The position numbers and the translations under genes are program-made. The notes under the pieces were generated by a model that did no database searches, had not been told where the DNA came from, and saw only the letters and a program-made list of their open reading frames with translations. From the NCBI GenBank assembly GCA_035651155.1, contig DASRGG010000031.1, positions 124,001 to 188,000 on the forward strand: a DNA stretch of 64,000 nucleotides, given 5' to 3'. This document shows, in pieces, positions 60,238 through 64,000 of the stretch. The stretch comes from CF-39 sp035651155 (lineage in GTDB: Bacteria > Chloroflexota > Limnocylindria > P2-11E). Position 1 is the stretch's first letter; the number at the start of each line of letters is the position of its first letter.

Positions 60238-61034
60238 GGTACGCCGTGGGCGTGGACGTCGGGTCCACGCAGACGAAGGCCGTCCTGGTGGACGAGAAGG
60301 GGCAGATCGTCGCGCGCTCGCTCATCGACACGGGCGCGTACCTCGTGCGCGCCGCGGAGCGGTCGCTCGAAGCCTGCCTGGCCGAGGCCGGCGTGTCGCG
60401 CAACGACGTCGGCTACGCGGTCGGCACCGGCTACGGCCGATTCAAGGTCGCCTTCGGCGACGACCAGGTCACGGAGATCTCGTGCCACGCGAAGGGCGCG
60501 TGGCACCTCTTCCCGAAGACGCGGACCGTGATCGACATCGGCGGCCAGGACACGAAGGCGATCAAGGTGAGCGACCGCGGCGAGGTCCTCGACTTCGCGA
60601 TGAACGACAAGTGCGCGGCCGGCAGCGGCCGCTTCCTGACGAACTCGGCGGAGGCCCTCGGCATGGACGTCGCGGAGATCGGCGCGAAGTCGCTCGAGGC
60701 GAAGAACCCCGTTCGTCTCTCGACGGTCTGCACGATCTTCGTGGAGACGGACATCCTCTCCTACCTCGCGTCGGGAAAGAAGACCGAGGACATCCTGTCC
60801 GGCGTCCACGGCGCGATCGGCTCCCGGACGGTCGCCCTCGTACGGCGCGTCGGCGCCGAGCCGGAGATCACCTTCACCGGCGGCGTCGCGCGGAACATCG
60901 GCATGGTGCGGTCCGTCCAGGAGAAGCTCGGCCTACCCGTCAACGTGAGCCCGGATTCCCACTACACCGGCGCGCTCGGCGGCGCGATCTTCGCGCTCGA
61001 GCGGATGACCGCCGGATCGCAGGTGCTCGCATGA
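60234..61034 (+). CDS. bzdQ: benzoyl-CoA reductase activator ATPase subunit (BadFG/BcrA/BcrD family), first
   Basis: This 266-residue ASKHA-fold ATPase has the phosphate loop GVDVGSTQTKAVLVD, VIDIGGQDTKAIKV, and the cysteines of the bridging [4Fe-4S] cluster in NDKCAAGSG and STVCTIFVETD. ATP hydrolysis here pushes electrons to the very low potential needed for ring reduction. Canonical residues are complete. Which of the two activators is A- or D-like cannot be settled by eye. The full residues suggest D type. Confidence 0.85.
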   Translation: MRYAVGVDVGSTQTKAVLVDEKGQIVARSLIDTGAYLVRAAERSLEACLAEAGVSRNDVGYAVGTGYGRFKVAFGDDQVTEISCHAKGAWHLFPKTRTVIDIGGQDTKAIKVSDRGEVLDFAMNDKCAAGSGRFLTNSAEALGMDVAEIGAKSLEAKNPVRLSTVCTIFVETDILSYLASGKKTEDILSGVHGAIGSRTVALVRRVGAEPEITFTGGVARNIGMVRSVQEKLGLPVNVSPDSHYTGALGGAIFALERMTAGSQVLA

Positions 61035-61849
61035 ACGTCGACGGACGCCTCGTCGCCGGCATCGACGTCGGCGCGCGCAGCGCCAAGGCCGTCATCCTCG
61101 ACGAGCGGAATCGCGTCCTCGGCAGCGGTCTGGCGCGCATGCGCCCCGACTTCACCGGACTCGCCAAGGACGTGCTCACGAGCGCCATCGACGAGGCCGG
61201 CGCCACCCCCGAGGACGTCGCGTACGTCGCGACGACCGGGCTCGGCCGGTACAACATTCCCTTCCGCGACCTCCAGATCACCGACATCACCGCCGTCGCG
61301 CGCGGCGCGTCGCACCTCTTCCCCGGCACGCGCTGCGTCCTCGACATCGGCGCGCAGAGCACGCGCGCGCTGCACGTGCTCGAGGGCGGGCGCGTGAAGG
61401 AGTTCCGCACGAACGACAAGTGCGCCGCCGGTGCGGGCGGCTTCGCCGAGCGCGCCGCGCGCTACCTCGAGATCAAGCTCGACGACCTCGGCCCGCTGTC
61501 GCTGAAGGCCGACGCGCCGCAGGTCATCTCATCCGTCTGCGCGGTGTTCGCGGAGTCGGAGATCATCAACCTCGTCAGCGTCGGACAGAGCGTGGAGAAC
61601 ATCGTCCGCGGCATCCACGACTCGCTCGCCCAGCGCGGCCAGCAGCTGCTGAAGCGCGTCGGCATCGAATCCGAGATCACCTTCGTGGGCGGCATGGCGC
61701 TCCAGGAGGGGATGGTGCGGTCGCTCGAGCAGACGCTCGGACAGAAGGTGAACGTCCACGAGCGGCCGGATCTCGTCGCCGCGATCGGGGCCGCGCTGCT
61801 CGCGCGCCAGCGGCTCGCGCGCCAGCAGGACGGAAGGCTGGCCGCATGA
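61031..61849 (+). CDS. bzdP: benzoyl-CoA reductase activator ATPase subunit, second
   Basis: The 272-residue ASKHA ATPase has GIDVGARSAKAVILD, CVLDIGAQSTRALHV, NDKCAAGAGGF and SSVCAVFAESE. Compared with the first activator, the nucleotide motifs have changes: Ala for Ser/Thr in GAR, and Gln-Ser-Thr-Arg for Gln-Asp-Thr-Lys. The cluster cysteines are kept. Both activators are needed in class I reductases, where they form a heterodimer with one bridging cluster. ATG 61031 overlaps the previous stop. Confidence 0.85.
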   Translation: MNVDGRLVAGIDVGARSAKAVILDERNRVLGSGLARMRPDFTGLAKDVLTSAIDEAGATPEDVAYVATTGLGRYNIPFRDLQITDITAVARGASHLFPGTRCVLDIGAQSTRALHVLEGGRVKEFRTNDKCAAGAGGFAERAARYLEIKLDDLGPLSLKADAPQVISSVCAVFAESEIINLVSVGQSVENIVRGIHDSLAQRGQQLLKRVGIESEITFVGGMALQEGMVRSLEQTLGQKVNVHERPDLVAAIGAALLARQRLARQQDGRLAA

Positions 61850-62829
61850 GCGAGGTCTCGCCGCGCTCCGACTTCGCGTTCCAGGACATCACCTACACGA
61901 AGAAGGACTTCATCGCGACGGTCACGATCCAGCGGCCGGACGCGTACAACTCGTACACCACGCGCACGCTGCGCGAGATGGGCGAGGCGTTCGCCGACGC
62001 GTCGCGCGACGACGGCGTCGGCGTGCTCGTGCTCACCGGCGCGGGCGACCAGGCCTTCTGCACCGGCGGCGACGTGAAGGAGTACGCGCGCGAGTACACG
62101 CGGCGGCCGCGCGATTACTGGAAGTACATGGGGTACTTCTCGGGCGCGATCGACGCGCTGCGCAACATCGGCAAGCCGACGATCGCGCGGATCAACGGCA
62201 TGGCGGTCGGCGGCGGCAACGAATTCAACGCGGCCTGCGACCTCGCGATCGCCGCGGACCACGCGCGGTTCCGGCAGGTCGGGGTCCAGGTGGGGAGCGT
62301 CGCCGCGGGCGGCGCGACGCAATGGCTTCCGATCATCATCGGCGACCGCCGCGCGCGGCAGATGCTCATGACCTGCGAATGGGTCGACGCGAAGACCGCG
62401 CTCGACTGGGGCCTCGTCAACGAGGTCGTGCCGGCCGCGGAGCTCGACGCCGCCGTGCAGCGGCTCGCCGTCAAGCTGCTCGACACCTTCCCGGAGTGCA
62501 TGCGCTACACGAAGCAGCAGACCAACTTCTGGAAGGACCTGTCCTGGAGCATGACCATCGGACACGCACGGGACTGGCTCGCGCTCCACTTCAACTCGCT
62601 CGAGCCGTACGAAGGCATGACCGCGTTCTCCGAGAAGCGCAAGGCCGATCGCCTCGGCGTGCGCGCGCGCGCGCGCGACGGCGCGCCGAGCGAGACGCTC
62701 TGGGGTCCGTACGCGAAGACCTGTCCCGCCTGCGGGACGAAGGGCATCCCCGAGGCGTTCGCCTTCTGCGGCATCTGCGGCGCGGCGCTCGCCGCGACCC
62801 GCGAGCCGGCGGGCACGCGCCGTGGGTAG
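61846..62829 (+). CDS. oah: 6-oxocyclohex-1-ene-1-carbonyl-CoA hydrolase-like crotonase with zinc-ribbon tail
   Basis: The 327-residue crotonase-fold protein has the oxyanion-hole segment FCTGGDVKEYAREY and INGMAVGGGNEF. The stretches GSVAAGGATQWLP, LLDTFPECM and ARDWLALHFN match the Oah hydrolase that opens the ring in anaerobic benzoate degradation more than ordinary enoyl-CoA hydratases. The last 45 residues add a zinc ribbon, CPACG...CGICG, which Oah normally lacks. The insertion of about 50 residues known from Thauera Oah is absent. ATG 61846 overlaps the activator stop. Confidence 0.78.
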   Translation: MSEVSPRSDFAFQDITYTKKDFIATVTIQRPDAYNSYTTRTLREMGEAFADASRDDGVGVLVLTGAGDQAFCTGGDVKEYAREYTRRPRDYWKYMGYFSGAIDALRNIGKPTIARINGMAVGGGNEFNAACDLAIAADHARFRQVGVQVGSVAAGGATQWLPIIIGDRRARQMLMTCEWVDAKTALDWGLVNEVVPAAELDAAVQRLAVKLLDTFPECMRYTKQQTNFWKDLSWSMTIGHARDWLALHFNSLEPYEGMTAFSEKRKADRLGVRARARDGAPSETLWGPYAKTCPACGTKGIPEAFAFCGICGAALAATREPAGTRRG

Positions 62830-63580
62830 CCCCGATCACGATCTCGAGGGCTGCGTCGCGCTCGTCACGGGCGGATCGCGCGGCATCGGGCGTGCGATCT
62901 CGGTCGATCTCGCGTGTCACGGCTGCGACGTCGCGTTCACATATCGCAGCGACAACGAAGGCGCGAAGACGACGGCGCGGCAGATCGAGGGCGCCGGAAG
63001 GTGCGCGCTCGCTCTCAAGGCCGATGGGCGCGATCCCGCGGCCGCGGGCAAGGCGGTCATGGACGTCGTGGGCCGCTTCGGCCGCATCGACGTGCTCGTC
63101 AACAACGCCGGCCTGAACCGCGACGGCGTCGTTTGGAAGATGACCGACGAGGCGTGGAACGAGGTGATCGACGCGGACCTCGGAGCGGCGTTCCGCTTCA
63201 CGCGCGCGGTCGTCCCCATCTTCCGGGAGGCCGGAGTGGGACGCATCGTGAACATCGCGTCGATCAACGGCCTGCGCGGCAAGTTCGGTCAGTCGAACTA
63301 CGCCGCGGCGAAGGCCGGGATGATCGGATTCACCAAATCGATCGCGCGCGAGCTCGGCTCGTTCAACATCACCGCCAACGTCGTCGCGCCGGGCCTCATC
63401 GAGACGGACATGGTGAAGGCGATGCCGGCCGAGGCGAAGCAGAAGAGCCTCGGCGAGATCGTGCTGGGCCGGCTCGGCACTCCCGAGGACGTCGCCGCGG
63501 CGGTCACCTTCCTCGCCGGTCCCGCGGCGAAGCACATCACCGGCGTCGTCCTGCAGGTCGACGGCGGGCAGTACCTCTGA
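62822..63580 (+). CDS. short-chain dehydrogenase/reductase (FabG-like)
   Basis: The 252-residue protein has the NAD(P) motif VTGGSRGIGRA, NNAG, the catalytic Ser in NIASINGL and YAAAK with Tyr and Lys. The sequence is of the 3-oxoacyl-ACP/CoA reductase type. In this operon it may oxidise a hydroxyacyl-CoA such as the 6-hydroxy intermediate before ring opening or a later beta-oxidation step. GTG 62822 overlaps the preceding gene by eight bases, so it belongs to the same transcript. Confidence 0.88.
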   Translation: MGSPDHDLEGCVALVTGGSRGIGRAISVDLACHGCDVAFTYRSDNEGAKTTARQIEGAGRCALALKADGRDPAAAGKAVMDVVGRFGRIDVLVNNAGLNRDGVVWKMTDEAWNEVIDADLGAAFRFTRAVVPIFREAGVGRIVNIASINGLRGKFGQSNYAAAKAGMIGFTKSIARELGSFNITANVVAPGLIETDMVKAMPAEAKQKSLGEIVLGRLGTPEDVAAAVTFLAGPAAKHITGVVLQVDGGQYL

Positions 63581-63639
63581 CGGTCGCGTAGCGGCTCCGC
63601 TCCGCCAGGCACCAGCGCATCACGCCCTCCCTCGCGAAG

Positions 63640-64000
63640 CTAGGTCGGTTTCGCCACCATGAGCGCGAGGATCATCGCGAGCGCCGCGATCGTGCCGAGC
63701 GACAGGAGCTGCGCCTGACGCCGGAGCCGGAGGTAGTCCGGGTCGGCGATGCCGCCGCGCTCGAGCGCGGCGAGCTCGCGCCGGACGACCGGACCGAACA
63801 CCGCGAATCCGACGGCGAGGACGGCGAGGTACGCGGCGAGCGAGACCACGAGCCAGAAGCGGTCGAGGGGATCCCGCTCTCGTACACCAGCCCGATCCCG
63901 GTGGCGAACGCCAGCAGGTACGCGGGGATCGCGACGAGGCGATCGCTGCGGCGCACCGTGCGGATCGCGAACGCGAGGTGCCGGGGATCGAGCTCGGCGA
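63640..64000 (-). pseudogene. DUF2269-like membrane protein, frameshifted and cut by the window end
   Basis: Reading in from base 64000, one frame gives FAIRTVRRSDRLVAIPAYLL and a helix up to GLVYE. Another frame gives RDPLDRFWLVVSLAAYLAV, a polar loop and the last helix to the TAG at 63640-63642. Together they look like the C-terminal two thirds of a DUF2269-type integral membrane protein of unknown function. The frames meet at about 63885-63890 in GAGAG, where two extra bases (GA) explain the shift. Either the gene is broken or two bases were miscalled. Confidence 0.6.

Overview
The window is about 70% G+C by eye and contains densely packed genes. Many neighbours overlap by four bases (ATGA, GTGA or TTGA), and GTG starts are common. 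There is no rRNA, tRNA or CRISPR array that I can recognise. Several features together suggest a high-G+C, probably free-living bacterium of the Chloroflexota type: a FeS/NrfD quinol-type module with cytochrome c and cupredoxins, Tad pili, zinc-type HemB, MurA with Asp in place of Cys, and a Bzd-type benzoyl-CoA reductase cluster. This placement is an inference. No marker gene in the window settles it.

Layout, left to right. At 1-2.9 kb lie three membrane genes that look like the proton-pumping arm of an NDH-1 or group 4 hydrogenase-like complex. At 2.9-12.4 kb are housekeeping genes: ndk, an M16 peptidase, a CAP-domain protein, hemB, a C39-like peptidase, an aminotransferase, a hydroxyacid dehydrogenase, a Nudix hydrolase, a DUF554 protein and a threonine aldolase. 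At 12.5-16.9 kb is a TadE/TadE/TadG/TadG-like cluster of secreted pilus-type proteins. At 17.0-21.5 kb, on the minus strand, is a respiratory module: a Tat-exported FeS protein, NrfD with an Ig-like tail, a membrane cytochrome c and a tandem-cupredoxin lipoprotein. It is divergent from an OmpR/HK two-component system at 21.7-23.7 kb, and the shared promoter region carries an inverted pair of YTAAGG-N5-TCAAGG direct repeats. At 23.7-24.3 kb is a repeat-rich gap that duplicates the end of the neighbouring DUF885 gene.

A Tad pilus operon runs on the minus strand from flp at 39.1 kb down to tadC at 26.3 kb. It is interrupted at about 31.52-37.70 kb by an island of about 6.2 kb with visibly lower G+C. 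The island splits one secreted-protein gene, and its two halves rejoin in frame. The island carries DUF488, a four-gene operon of unknown function, a methyltransferase fused to an endonuclease-like domain, a PD-(D/E)xK protein, a frameshifted endonuclease VII-like gene, small Cys-rich or orphan genes and a cluster of DnaA-box-like 12-bp repeats. I see no integrase in it.

From 39.2 to 55.6 kb are an ACT protein, TlpA and CcdA (thiol chemistry, probably for cytochrome c), reverse transsulfuration enzymes (cystathionine gamma-lyase or synthase and cystathionine beta-synthase), threonine synthase, murA, gamma-glutamyltransferase, a HAD hydrolase, a RecB-like nuclease with no usual start codon, a second gamma-family PLP enzyme, an M20 peptidase, several small genes and a haem-oxygenase-like diiron protein.

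From 55.7 kb a regulator with an odd domain order (REC without phospho-Asp, then winged helix, then Cys-rich PAS) precedes a GNAT gene and a tightly overlapping aromatic-degradation operon. That operon encodes benzoyl-CoA reductase C- and B-type subunits with a membrane glutaredoxin-like protein between them, two activator ATPase subunits, an Oah-like ring-opening hydrolase with a zinc-ribbon tail, and an SDR. The window ends in a frameshifted membrane-protein gene.
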